A stretch of 42,724 bases of DNA from Vulcanimicrobiota bacterium (GTDB taxonomy: Bacteria; Pseudomonadota; Gammaproteobacteria; Xanthomonadales; Rhodanobacteraceae): assembly GCA_903970555.1 (NCBI GenBank), contig CAJCJD010000080.1, positions 1 through 42,724 on the forward strand. The letters run 5' to 3'. The notes beneath the pieces were generated by a model that did no database searches, was not told the DNA's origin, and was given only the letters and a program-made list of their open reading frames with translations. Each line of letters starts with the position of its first letter. Within the stretch, counting starts at the first letter, position 1. Shown one piece after another: positions 25,440 through 33,344 of the stretch. The translations under genes were made by a program, and so were the position numbers.

Positions 25440-26582
25440 TCAGAACGAACGCTGTCCGTTCACCCAGACGTTGCGCACGATGGGCAGGCCATTCATCTCG
25501 CGCATGCGCACTACGTCAGCACGCATGCCCGGCTTGAGCTGCCCGCGATCGCTGAAACCCAGCGCTTTCGCGGGGTTTTTGCTTACCGTCGCCATCGCGC
25601 GCGGCATCGACCAGCCCGCTTGCGTGTGCAACAGGAAAGCGCCGTGCAACAGACTTGCCGGCACATAGTCGGACGACAACATGTCCAGACGATCGCTGTG
25701 CGCCAGTTCGACCGCAGCGACATTGCCCGAGTGCGACCCGCCACGCACCATATTGGGCGCGCCCATCACCGTCGTAAGGCCATGCGCGTGCGCGGCATCG
25801 GCTGCCTCTTGCGTCGTGGGAAATTCCGAAATTGTTACACCAATGCGTCGCGCATGGTCCACCTGCTGCGCATCCGTATCGTCGTGGCTGGCCAGCACCA
25901 TATTTCTGCCATGTGACATGCTGAGCACGGCACTCTCGTGCTTGGCGCTATAGGTGGCCTGCTGCTCGGTACGACGCTTCACCACATCGGCGAATTCCTC
26001 TTCGGTCCAGGTCATGTGGTTCTTGCTGTAATACTTACGGTACTGCTGCAGATCGCGGTACTGGCGTTGCCCCGGCGTGTGATCCATCAGCGAGATCAAG
26101 CGCACGCTGCCGTGATCCATCAAGGGTTCAAGCGCTTCCATCAAGCGCGGATAGGCCAACTCGCAGCGCAGGTGGATCCAATGATCCGCGCGCAACGCGC
26201 CGCTGGCCTGGCCTTCGAGGATCGCGTCGTAGGTGCTGCGCAAGGTTTCGATGCGCACGCTTTCCTCTTCCAGATCGCCCACGGACAAGGCATCGAAGAC
26301 GGTGGTGATGCCGGCTGCAACGATCTGAGCATCGTGCGTCAGCACGGCCGACAGCGACGGCCAGATCACGCCAGCGCGCGGCATCAGGTGCTTTTCCAGG
26401 TTATCCGTATGCAATTCGATCAGGCCGGGGACGATGTAATCGCCCTCGCAATCGATCGCGCCGGGCGCCTGGGTGGAGCCTTCCTCCACCAAACGGATCA
26501 TGCCGTTGCGGGCGATAAGGGTGCCGTGCAGCACGCCGTTATCCAGGACGATGCGCGCATTGGTCAAAGCTAAATCATTCAT
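25440..26582 (-). CDS. phnM: Alpha-D-ribose 1-methylphosphonate 5-triphosphate diphosphatase PhnM
   Basis: PhnM removes pyrophosphate from the ribosyl methylphosphonate triphosphate made by the PhnGHIL complex, giving the C-P lyase substrate. It has an amidohydrolase fold of 380 residues. The metal motif is GLIELHTDNLEKH (about 59-71), followed by TTVFDALSVGD, LMDHTPGQRQYRD, LASHDDTDAQQVDHA and the end NPAKALGFSDRGQLKPGMRADVV. The ATG at 26582 is preferred; a TTG at 26600 would add six residues. It is the last gene of the minus-strand phnGHIJKLM operon, 20 bases after phnL. Confidence 0.95.
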   Translation of the reverse strand: MNDLALTNARIVLDNGVLHGTLIARNGMIRLVEEGSTQAPGAIDCEGDYIVPGLIELHTDNLEKHLMPRAGVIWPSLSAVLTHDAQIVAAGITTVFDALSVGDLEEESVRIETLRSTYDAILEGQASGALRADHWIHLRCELAYPRLMEALEPLMDHGSVRLISLMDHTPGQRQYRDLQQYRKYYSKNHMTWTEEEFADVVKRRTEQQATYSAKHESAVLSMSHGRNMVLASHDDTDAQQVDHARRIGVTISEFPTTQEAADAAHAHGLTTVMGAPNMVRGGSHSGNVAAVELAHSDRLDMLSSDYVPASLLHGAFLLHTQAGWSMPRAMATVSKNPAKALGFSDRGQLKPGMRADVVRMREMNGLPIVRNVWVNGQRSF

Positions 26583-26602
26583 GGTCGTCTCAACGGTCAA
26601 GG

Positions 26603-27304
26603 TCAGGCGGCTTCAAGGGCTTGCATCGGGAACAGGCGCGTGGCGACGCGATCGCGCATGTCTTCATCGTGAAAAATGCCGAGTACGGCCGAGCCGGCGG
26701 CGCGCGCTTCGGCGAGCAACTCCGCCACCACGGCGCGGTTGTCGGCATCGAGTGACGCGGTCGGTTCGTCCAGCAGCAGCACCGGGCGCGGCACGATCAG
26801 GCCGCGCGCAATATTCACACGCTGCTGCTCGCCGCCGGAGAACGTGCCGGGCGGCAATTGCCACAAACGCTCCGGCACGTTCAAACGGTGCAACAGATCG
26901 GACGCGCGCTGCCTAGCGTTTTCCGTACTTGCGCCCATCTGCACGGCAGGCTCAGCCACGATATCCAGCGTCGGCACGCGCGGAATCACGCGCAAAAATT
27001 GGCTGACGTAACCCAGCGTGCGACGGCGCACATCCAGCACTTCATGCGACGTGGCCTTGGCCAGATCCAGCCAGCGATCGTCATGACGCACGTGCACGGC
27101 ACCGAAAGTGGGTCGATAGTTGGCGTAGATCACACGCAACAAGGTGCTCTTTCCCGCGCCGGATGGGCCGGACAACACCACGCACTCGCCCGCGTGCAAA
27201 CGCAGATCCAGGCCGCGCAACACGTTCAGGCGCGCACCGTGCTGGTGGTGCAATTGAAAGGACTTGCTGAGGTCCCGCAGTTCAAGCATCAGGGCGGAGG
27301 TCAT
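26603..27304 (-). CDS. phnL: C-P lyase ABC-type subunit PhnL
   Basis: PhnL works with PhnG, PhnH and PhnI in the nucleosidase-like step that couples phosphonate to ribose triphosphate. It is a 233-residue ABC ATPase without membrane partner. Walker A is LSGPSGAGKSTLLRV, the Q-loop region LGYVSQFLRVIPRV, the signature TFSGGEQQRVNIARG, and Walker B PVLLLDEPTASLD. The start overlaps the phnK stop by four bases (ATGA), so translation is coupled. Confidence 0.95.
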   Translation of the reverse strand: MTSALMLELRDLSKSFQLHHQHGARLNVLRGLDLRLHAGECVVLSGPSGAGKSTLLRVIYANYRPTFGAVHVRHDDRWLDLAKATSHEVLDVRRRTLGYVSQFLRVIPRVPTLDIVAEPAVQMGASTENARQRASDLLHRLNVPERLWQLPPGTFSGGEQQRVNIARGLIVPRPVLLLDEPTASLDADNRAVVAELLAEARAAGSAVLGIFHDEDMRDRVATRLFPMQALEAA

Positions 27305-28071
27305 GTCGTCAATACCGAAGAAACGAGCAATTGCGTGTACGGATGTTGCGGGTCATCAAGTATTTGATCGGTGAGGCCGGTCTCCACCACGCGTCCACCT
27401 TGCATCACCATCGTGCGTGCAGCCAGCAGACGCGCGACGGCAAGGTCGTGCGTCACCATCACTGCGGCCAGGCCCAATTCGTTTACCAGGCGGCGCAATA
27501 GATCGAGAATGCGTGCCTGCACCGATACATCGAGGCCGGCGGTCGGTTCGTCCATAAAGACCAAACGCGGCTGCGTCACCAACGTGCGCGCGATTTGCAA
27601 GCGCTGCTGCATGCCGCCGGAAAAACCAGTCGGCGCATCGTCGATGCGCGAGGCATCGATCTCTACTCGCTCCAGCCAGCTGCGCGCGATACCGCGCAAT
27701 TGGCTGTAATTGCGCATGCCAAGCGCCATCAAGCGTTCGGCGACGTTGGCGCCAGCGCTTACATTGAGACGCAAGCCATCACGTGGATTCTGCGTCACGA
27801 AGCCCCATTCCTCACGCGCCAAGCGGCGGCGATCCGCTTCGCTCAACGTGCCAAGCTCTAGCCACTCGCCATCGCGTTGGCGATAGCGCACCGAGCCGGC
27901 AGTCGGCGCGAGTTGAGCGGCGACGGTATTGAGCAACGTCGATTTGCCCGAGCCCGATTCGCCGACGACGCACAACAGCTCGCCGGGATGCAGATCGAAG
28001 CTCACATCTTCGCAGCCGACGCGTTGACCGTAGTGGCGACTAAGCCCGCGTACCTGCAGCAGGGCGCTCAT
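27301..28071 (-). CDS. phnK: C-P lyase ABC-type subunit PhnK
   Basis: PhnK is the ABC ATPase that binds the PhnGHIJ core and is needed for C-P bond cleavage. The 256 residues begin MSALLQVRGLSRHYG. Walker A is VVGESGSGKSTLL, Q-loop EEWGFVTQNPRDGLRLNVSAG, signature TGFSGGMQQRLQIARTL, Walker B LVFMDEPTAGLDV and the H-loop VMVTHDLAVARLL. The ATG at 28071 has GGAGG five bases upstream; a longer frame reads only through REP sequence. Unlike the other joints of the operon, 124 bases with a REP pair separate it from phnJ. Confidence 0.95.
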   Translation of the reverse strand: MSALLQVRGLSRHYGQRVGCEDVSFDLHPGELLCVVGESGSGKSTLLNTVAAQLAPTAGSVRYRQRDGEWLELGTLSEADRRRLAREEWGFVTQNPRDGLRLNVSAGANVAERLMALGMRNYSQLRGIARSWLERVEIDASRIDDAPTGFSGGMQQRLQIARTLVTQPRLVFMDEPTAGLDVSVQARILDLLRRLVNELGLAAVMVTHDLAVARLLAARTMVMQGGRVVETGLTDQILDDPQHPYTQLLVSSVLTT

Positions 28072-28096
28072 GCAAACCTCCGCGCACGCAAAATCC

Positions 28097-28173
28097 GTCG
28101 CCCCGGCGTACGCCGGTGTCCAGTGTCTTTGGTGCGCCCAAGGCGCTGGGTCCCGGCGTTCGCCGGGACGACG
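28097..28173. repeat. BIME-type REP pair inside the phn operon
   Basis: Two palindromes in opposite orientation: CCGGCG-TA-CGCCGG (28103-28116, flanked by GTCGCC and TGTCCAG) and GTCCCGGCG-TT-CGCCGGGAC (28150-28169, flanked by CTGG and GAC). The reverse complement of the second aligns with the first over about 27 bases. They occupy the only sizeable gap in the phnGHIJKLM run, between phnJ and phnK. Confidence 0.8.
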
Positions 28174-28195
28174 ATGAGGGAAGCACGCATCATGC

Positions 28196-29035
28196 TCATG
28201 CCTGCGCCTCCGCACGGCGTTGGCCGCAGAAATCGGTATCGGAGCACACAAACATGCGCGTACCGCGATCGTCCACCACCACCTCATCCAGATAACTTTC
28301 GCCCGAGCCGCACAGTTCGCAGCGATGCTCCCAGCGTTGGATTTCGAACGGATGATCCTCGAAAGCCAGGCTTTCCACGCGCGTGTAAGGCGGAATTGCA
28401 TACAAGCGCTTTTCGCGGCCCGCGCCGAACAGCATCAGCGCCGGCGAGTGATCCATCTTGGGGTTGTCGAACTTCGGAATAGGCGAGGGCGAGGTAAGGA
28501 ATCGTCCGTCGACCAAAACCGGGTAGTCGTAACTGGTGGCAATGTGCCCGTACTGGGCGATGTCTTCGTACAACTTCACGTGCATAAGTCCGTAATCGGC
28601 CAGGGCGTGCAGGGTGCGCGTCTCGGCTTCGCGGGGTTCCAGGGTGCGTAGCGGTTCGGGCTCCGGTACCTGAAACACCAGGATCTGATCTTCGCGCAAG
28701 GATGTTTCAGGAATACGGTGGCGCGTCTGGATCAACGTGGCATCGGCGGTGTGCTCAGTGGTGGCCACCCCGGCCACTCGGGCGAAAAAGCGGCGGATAT
28801 TTACCGCATTGGTGGTGTCGTCCGCGCCCTGGTCGATCACTTTCAGTACGTCGTCAGGCCCAAGCAAGGCAGCGGTGACCTGGATACCGCCGGTGCCCCA
28901 GCCGTAAGGCAGCGGCATTTCACGGCTGCCGAACGGCACCTGGTAACCCGGGATCGCCACCGCTTTCAACAGCGCGCGGCGCAGCATGCGCTTGGTGTCT
29001 TCGTCGAGAAAGGCAAAGTTGTAGCTCGGCGTCAT
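28196..29035 (-). CDS. phnJ: C-P lyase radical-SAM enzyme PhnJ
   Basis: PhnJ cleaves the carbon-phosphorus bond of ribose 1-alkylphosphonate 5-phosphate, releasing the alkane and a cyclic ribose phosphate. It has 279 residues. The glycyl-radical site is in AIPGYQVPFGSREMPLPYGW (Gly near 30). The iron-sulfur cysteines are C239, C242, C264 and C270 (CELC, then CSDTDFC), matching the spacing of the E. coli enzyme with an offset of two. All catalytic elements look intact. It overlaps phnI by four bases (ATGA). Confidence 0.97.
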   Translation of the reverse strand: MTPSYNFAFLDEDTKRMLRRALLKAVAIPGYQVPFGSREMPLPYGWGTGGIQVTAALLGPDDVLKVIDQGADDTTNAVNIRRFFARVAGVATTEHTADATLIQTRHRIPETSLREDQILVFQVPEPEPLRTLEPREAETRTLHALADYGLMHVKLYEDIAQYGHIATSYDYPVLVDGRFLTSPSPIPKFDNPKMDHSPALMLFGAGREKRLYAIPPYTRVESLAFEDHPFEIQRWEHRCELCGSGESYLDEVVVDDRGTRMFVCSDTDFCGQRRAEAQA

Positions 29036-30135
29036 GGCGCTTCGCCTCCGGCCACACTCAGCGGCTGTTCGTCGGTGGCTGCCGCGTGTTGCGCAGCCAA
29101 GGTGCGCAGCAGCGACAGCTCCGCCTGGAAATCCACGTAATGCGGCAGCTTCAAATGCTGGACAAAGCCCGAGGCCTCCACGCTATCGGAATGCGACAGC
29201 ACGAACTCCTGATTCTGCGCCGGCGCGTAGTTCGCCTCGGCCAATTCATCGCAACGCAGCGCGCGATCGACCAACGCCATCGACATCGCCTTGCGCTCGC
29301 CTTCGCCCATGCTCAAGCCGTAGCCACGCGTGAATTGCGGTGGTACGCCGTTGCCGCCATGAAACTGGTTGATCATCTGGCACTCGGTGAGCGTGATCGA
29401 GCCGATCTCGATGGCGAAGCCCAATTCTTCCGGGCACACCACCACATCCACTTCGCCCATGCGGATCTCGCCGGCGAACGGATGGCTCTCCGCATAACCG
29501 CGTTGTGTGGAATACGCCATGCTGAGCAGAAAACCTTCGTCGCCGCGCGAGAGATTCTGCAAGCGCGTCGCGCGATCGGCGGGAAACATCAGCGGTTCGC
29601 GGGTCAGATCCATCGGTTCCGGATCGCTGCCCGCATCGATGCGTTCGATCAACGCTTCCGCATCCAGCAGATCGAGCACGCGCGGCATGTTGGATGGCAG
29701 CGGCGTTTCGGCAGGTTTAACGACGACAGGCGTTGTGGTGTCGAACTCCAGTAAGCGCTGCGTATAGTCGTAAGTGGGCCCGAGCACCTGGCCGCCCGGA
29801 ACATCCTTGAACGTACCCGACACGCGTCGACGCACGCGCATCGCGGTGGTATCCAGCGGCTGCGTATAGCCAAAGCGCGGCAACGTCGTGCGATACGCGC
29901 GCAGCAGAAAGATCGCCTCCAGCATGTCGCCTGCAGCTTGGCGAATCGCTAGCGCGGCGAGTTCTTCGTCGTAGAGCGAACCTTCCTGCATCACGCGCGC
30001 CACGCCCAGGCGCAGCTGCTCGCGAATCTGCGCAAGCTCAAGCTCCGGCACCGCCGCGTCGCCACGGCGCGCCTCGGCCAACAATTCCAACGAACGAGCG
30101 ATCGCCTGCTCGCCGCCTTTCACGGCAACGTACAT
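29032..30135 (-). CDS. phnI: C-P lyase nucleosidase subunit PhnI
   Basis: PhnI is the nucleosidase that, with PhnG, PhnH and PhnL, displaces adenine from ATP to form ribose 1-alkylphosphonate 5-triphosphate. It has 367 residues, the normal length. Visible: MYVAVKGGEQAIARSLELLA, YDEELAALAIRQAAGD, LLRAYRTTLPRFGYTQPLD, DYTQRLLEFD, SMAYSTQRGYAESHPF, and TRGYGLSMGEGERKAMSMAL. The ATG follows the phnH TGA with no gap (TGAATG), suggesting coupled translation. Confidence 0.96.
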   Translation of the reverse strand: MYVAVKGGEQAIARSLELLAEARRGDAAVPELELAQIREQLRLGVARVMQEGSLYDEELAALAIRQAAGDMLEAIFLLRAYRTTLPRFGYTQPLDTTAMRVRRRVSGTFKDVPGGQVLGPTYDYTQRLLEFDTTTPVVVKPAETPLPSNMPRVLDLLDAEALIERIDAGSDPEPMDLTREPLMFPADRATRLQNLSRGDEGFLLSMAYSTQRGYAESHPFAGEIRMGEVDVVVCPEELGFAIEIGSITLTECQMINQFHGGNGVPPQFTRGYGLSMGEGERKAMSMALVDRALRCDELAEANYAPAQNQEFVLSHSDSVEASGFVQHLKLPHYVDFQAELSLLRTLAAQHAAATDEQPLSVAGGEAP

Positions 30136-30714
30136 TCAGCTCTCCAGCAAACGGGTCGTGCGCGGCAACGCAACGACGTGTTGCGCAGCGACGAAATACA
30201 GGTCGATACCCAGCGGAAGCTGCACGGCCAACGCCGCGCGCTGCTGCCAGAAATCCCAAGGCAGGCCATCGATCGCCAAGCTCTCGGTCTCGCGGATGCC
30301 AGGGCCGGCAAAGTGCGCGCCGCCTTCACTGCGAAAACCGGCCACCTGCACGATCAAACTCGCAGAACGATCGGGATAACGCATATCGCCCCGCGCAAAC
30401 GATGTCAGCGGCGGCATCGAGGCCGCATCGGTAATTAACGCGAAATCCGCATCCTGCGGCTGTTCCACCAGACGCAAGCCAGCATGAAACCGCAGATGCT
30501 CCACCGCCTCCCGCTGCGGTTGCTGCAACCATACCGACGTGGTGGCGTCGCACAGCGTCAGCAGAATCGCCATCGCCGCCGGTGCAATGGGTGCCGGCGA
30601 CGGCGGCAAAATCGGCAGCGCACGGGGCGAAGCAGGGCGAGCCATCGCCTGCAGCAGCTCACGGAAGGTGCGCTGGCTATCGAACACCGGGTTGGCAAAG
30701 GCGGCCAGCATCAT
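30136..30714 (-). CDS. phnH: C-P lyase subunit PhnH
   Basis: A structural subunit of the C-P lyase core. The 192 residues start at the first of two consecutive ATGs (30714), where the first overlaps the phnG stop (ATGA). Visible: FANPVFDSQRTFRELLQAMARP, typical of the family start, then AILLTLCDATTSVWL, HFAGPGIRETESLAIDG, DFWQQRAALAVQLPLGIDLYF and PRTTRL near the end. A longer open frame to 31125 runs through phnG in another frame and is not used. Confidence 0.95.
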   Translation of the reverse strand: MMLAAFANPVFDSQRTFRELLQAMARPASPRALPILPPSPAPIAPAAMAILLTLCDATTSVWLQQPQREAVEHLRFHAGLRLVEQPQDADFALITDAASMPPLTSFARGDMRYPDRSASLIVQVAGFRSEGGAHFAGPGIRETESLAIDGLPWDFWQQRAALAVQLPLGIDLYFVAAQHVVALPRTTRLLES

Positions 30715-31157
30715 TCGCCTCGCACCACGGTAAAAAACTCCACCTTGCTTGCCGCGGCCTTGCGGCTGGCGTCGTCGCGGCGCTGGTCCAGCGAACGGCG
30801 CAGAGGCTCGATCACCTGCTGGCGCAGGGAGTCGCGTTGCGCGTCGTCCTGCAGCAGCGCATCGGCCAGCGCCGCCAACTCGGCGTGGCGCGCCTGGCTG
30901 CCGCGTACCCAGGCGTGGCCGATATGGCCGCCCGCCTGCACGCTGCAGCGGGTCACCGTGATCTCCCCGAAATTGAATTGCGGGCCGGTGCCGCCGACGC
31001 GCCCGCGCAACATGTATAGACCAGTCTGCGCCGGGCGCAGCCAGGCCGTGTCGGCCGGCGGCGCAAAGCCATCCATCGCCGCAGCCAGCTCGGCCGGATC
31101 GGCCTGTGCCAGCAGCGACATCCATTGCGCGCGCGCCAAGTTGGGGGAGGTGTCCAT
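30711..31157 (-). CDS. phnG: C-P lyase subunit PhnG
   Basis: The first gene of the minus-strand phn operon; a small subunit of the PhnGHIJ core needed for the nucleosidase step. About 148 residues from the ATG at 31157 (AGGA six bases upstream); an ATG at 31163 and a GTG at 31178 are alternatives. Visible: ARAQWMSLLAQADPAELA, PAQTGLYMLRGRVGGTG, FNFGEITVTRCSVQ, GGHIGHAWVRGSQARHAELAALADALLQD, and the end KVEFFTVVRGE. Its upstream region holds the palindromic operator facing phnF. Confidence 0.94.
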   Translation of the reverse strand: MDTSPNLARAQWMSLLAQADPAELAAAMDGFAPPADTAWLRPAQTGLYMLRGRVGGTGPQFNFGEITVTRCSVQAGGHIGHAWVRGSQARHAELAALADALLQDDAQRDSLRQQVIEPLRRSLDQRRDDASRKAAASKVEFFTVVRGE

Positions 31158-31181
31158 GGGCATTCCTAGGCTTGTCACAAA

Positions 31182-31199
31182 TGTCTAGTTATCTAGACA
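31182..31199. promoter_or_regulatory. Candidate PhnF operator between phnG and phnF
   Basis: TGTCTAG-TTAT-CTAGACA is a perfect seven-base inverted repeat, 25 bases upstream of the phnG start and about 93 bases upstream of the phnF start. HutC-type GntR regulators such as PhnF bind short inverted repeats built on GT-CTA/TAG-AC, so this is the likely repressor site for both directions. A half-site TAGACA lies at 31271. A partial Pho-box-like TTGTCACAAAT (31172-31182) overlaps its left edge, so phosphate starvation control is also possible. Confidence 0.7.
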
Positions 31200-31202
31200 G
31201 AC

Positions 31203-31224
31203 CCAGGCGTGAGGGGACGCCTGG
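31203..31224. repeat. Hairpin in the phn divergent region
   Basis: CCAGGCGT and ACGCCTGG pair perfectly across GAGGGG, three bases from the operator. Role unknown; it could lie in the phnF leader RNA. Confidence 0.4.
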
Positions 31225-31291
31225 CGAAACCCATTGCAGCAGGCCCGCGTGCCGCTGCCATGACGGTCAATAGACAGGCTAAGGAAGTGGT

Positions 31292-32020
31292 ATGAACGAG
31301 ATCGAACGAGGACGGGGTGTGGCGCTGTGGAGCCAGATCAGCGGCATCTTGGCCGCCGACATCCTCAAGGGCCAGCTGCGCCAGGGCGAGCAACTGCCTT
31401 CCGCGCAGGAGTTGGCCGTGCGCTTCAACGTCAATCGCCACACCGTGCGCAGGGCCATCGCCGCCCTGGAACAGCGCAACCTGGTGCGCACCGAACAGGG
31501 CCGCGGCACCTTCGTGCAAGAGCACACCCTGGACTACCCCATCAGCCGGCGTACCCGCTTCACCCAGAACATGCGCAACCTCAACGTCGAGGCCGACATG
31601 GAGTTTCTGGAAGACGCCCGCGAAATTCCGCCACCTCAGGTCGCGCAATCGCTGGGCCTGGATCGTCACGAATACACTTACCGCATCGAAACCGTCGACC
31701 GGGCCGACGGACACGTCGTCGACTACAGCACCGCCTACTTCCCCGCCGCACGCTTCTCAGGTCTACCCGCCGTGTATCGGCGCTTGCTGTCGGTAACGCG
31801 CACGCTCAGCGAATTTGGCGTCACCGACTACGAACGCAAATACACCCGTGTCTCCGCGCGCCTGCCCGACGCCAACACCGCGCGCCTGATGAAGCAGCCT
31901 GCCAATCGCCCTGTGCTCTACGTGCAATCCATCAACGTCGATACGCGCGGCGTGCCGGTGCAATATGGCATCACGCGCTTCTCCGGCGATTGGGTGCAAC
32001 TCGTGCTGATGAACGACTGA
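31292..32020 (+). CDS. phnF: GntR/HutC-family phosphonate regulator PhnF
   Basis: A 242-residue regulator. The N-terminal winged helix (about 10-75) includes LWSQISGILAADIL, LPSAQELAVRF, NRHTVRRAIAALEQRNLV and EQGRGTFVQ. The C-terminal UTRA ligand-binding domain follows, with YTYRIETVDRADGHVVDY, YFPAARFSGL, RVSARLPDANTARLM, PVLYVQSINVDTRGVPVQYGI and a terminal FSGDWVQLVL. It is divergent from phnG and is followed three bases after its stop by the DUF1045 gene. AAGGAAG sits five bases before the ATG. It probably represses the phn genes until a phosphonate or phosphate-limitation signal is sensed. Confidence 0.93.
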   Translation: MNEIERGRGVALWSQISGILAADILKGQLRQGEQLPSAQELAVRFNVNRHTVRRAIAALEQRNLVRTEQGRGTFVQEHTLDYPISRRTRFTQNMRNLNVEADMEFLEDAREIPPPQVAQSLGLDRHEYTYRIETVDRADGHVVDYSTAYFPAARFSGLPAVYRRLLSVTRTLSEFGVTDYERKYTRVSARLPDANTARLMKQPANRPVLYVQSINVDTRGVPVQYGITRFSGDWVQLVLMND

Positions 32021-32022
32021 CC

Positions 32023-32673
32023 ATGCGATACGCCGTCTACTTCTGCCCCGCCGAAGGCAGCGGGCTGCACGCCTTCGGCCGCGATTGGCTCGCCACCGAA
32101 ACCATTCCTGGCATTGCGCCGGAACGGTTGCGCGAATTGCTAATCAACGTGCGCCGCTACGGCTGGCATGCCACGCTCACCGCGCCCTTCGCACTGGCGA
32201 CAAATGCGAGCTATGACGACTTGCATCAAAAACTTATTCCCATCGCGCAACATGTCGAACCCTTCGAGCTACCACTCGCACTCGACACACTCGGTGGCTT
32301 TCTCGCCTTGCGCCCCAGCGGCGATCAAACCGCCATCAACAACTTGGCCGAACGCTGCGTGCGCGAACTCAATCCGCTACGTGCGCCACTCACCGATGCC
32401 GCATGGCAACGTCGCGCCAACGGACTCGACGAAGTGGAACTTGCTCTGTTTCGCGATTACGGCTATCCGTACGTCATCCAGCGCTATCGCTTCCACATGA
32501 CCTTGTCCGCGCGCACCAACAACGCAGAAGAACAAGCGTTGCGCGAATGGCTAACCGAACATGGCGCAGATCATTGCTCCGCACACATCGACGCACTCAC
32601 CATTTCTCGCGAGCCCGCCGCCGGCCAACCCTACGAACCCATCGCACGCATCCCGCTAGGACAGCCCGCATGA
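32023..32673 (+). CDS. DUF1045 phosphonate-operon protein (2H phosphoesterase-like)
   Basis: A 216-residue protein of the DUF1045 family, regularly found in phn operons. Two H-x-T-L motifs are visible: YGWHATLTAPFALA (about 44-57) and RYRFHMTLSAR (about 158-168), the paired signature of 2H phosphoesterases. Other family marks: AVYFCPAEGSGLHAFGRDWL at the start, FLALRPSG and FRDYGYPYV. 2H enzymes act on cyclic phosphodiesters, and the C-P lyase product is a ribose 1,2-cyclic phosphate normally opened by PhnP, which is absent here. A PhnP-replacing role is therefore plausible but is my inference. It lies between phnF and phnN, overlapping phnN by four bases. Confidence 0.85.
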   Translation: MRYAVYFCPAEGSGLHAFGRDWLATETIPGIAPERLRELLINVRRYGWHATLTAPFALATNASYDDLHQKLIPIAQHVEPFELPLALDTLGGFLALRPSGDQTAINNLAERCVRELNPLRAPLTDAAWQRRANGLDEVELALFRDYGYPYVIQRYRFHMTLSARTNNAEEQALREWLTEHGADHCSAHIDALTISREPAAGQPYEPIARIPLGQPA

Positions 32674-33212
32674 GCGGTCATCTGTACTACGTCATGGGCC
32701 CATCCGGCGCCGGCAAAGACAGCGTGCTCGCGTGGGTACGAGAACACGGCGCAGCACACGGCGTGCTCTGCGCACACCGTTACATCACGCGACCCGCGCA
32801 CGCGGGCGGCGAAAACCACGTCGCACTAAGCGAGCAGGAATTTCTGTCGCGTGAACAACGCGGTCTGTTTGCACTAACGTGGCAAGCGCACGGCTTGCAC
32901 TACGGCATCGGCAACGAAGTAGCGCATTGGCTGGCGCGCGGCGCCGATGTATTAGTCAACGGCTCACGCGGCGCTCTCGATACCGCGCGCGAACGCTTCC
33001 CCGGCCTACGCCCTGTGTTGATCACCGCCAGCACGCAATCCATCGCCAAACGACTTGCCGCACGCGGACGCGAAACCGAAGCCGACATCGCCAAACGTCT
33101 CGCACGCATTGATGCCTACCCCACACCACCCGAAAGCGTCGTCATCCACAACGACGGCTGCCTGGCAGAAGCAGGTGCTGCGCTCCTGCACGCCATAACT
33201 TCCGCCCACTAA
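32670..33212 (+). CDS. phnN: Ribose 1,5-bisphosphate phosphokinase PhnN
   Basis: PhnN phosphorylates ribose 1,5-bisphosphate with ATP to 5-phosphoribosyl diphosphate (PRPP), ending the C-P lyase pathway. It has 180 residues. Walker A is YYVMGPSGAGKDSVLAWV (about 6-23), followed by HRYITRPAHAGGENHVALS, FALTWQAHGLHYGIG and VLVNGSRGALDTARERFP, as in guanylate-kinase-like PhnN. The C-terminal part has AKRLAARGRETEADIAKRLAR and VIHNDG. The ATG overlaps the DUF1045 stop (ATGA). It is the last gene of the plus-strand phnF operon. Confidence 0.94.
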   Translation: MSGHLYYVMGPSGAGKDSVLAWVREHGAAHGVLCAHRYITRPAHAGGENHVALSEQEFLSREQRGLFALTWQAHGLHYGIGNEVAHWLARGADVLVNGSRGALDTARERFPGLRPVLITASTQSIAKRLAARGRETEADIAKRLARIDAYPTPPESVVIHNDGCLAEAGAALLHAITSAH

Positions 33213-33344
33213 CGCTTTAAGCTCTGGCATCTACGCCAATGCCACCAGAGGAAAGGCCGGCGCGTAGACATTTGAACTTTCCGAGGGGAGGGAGCGAGAT
33301 GAGCGGGCAAGATCAATATGCATTCCCACTAAGCATTTTCGTCC

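Noticed and set aside
28072..28401. Extended PhnK frame reading through the REP pair
   Set aside because: The residues (WTPAYAGATDF type) are the usual translation of REP DNA; the ATG at 28071 has a strong ribosome site.
31327..32673. 448-residue plus-strand frame covering phnF and DUF1045
   Set aside because: Only its last 216 residues (from 32023) are the DUF1045 protein; the rest is an Arg-rich shadow of phnF.
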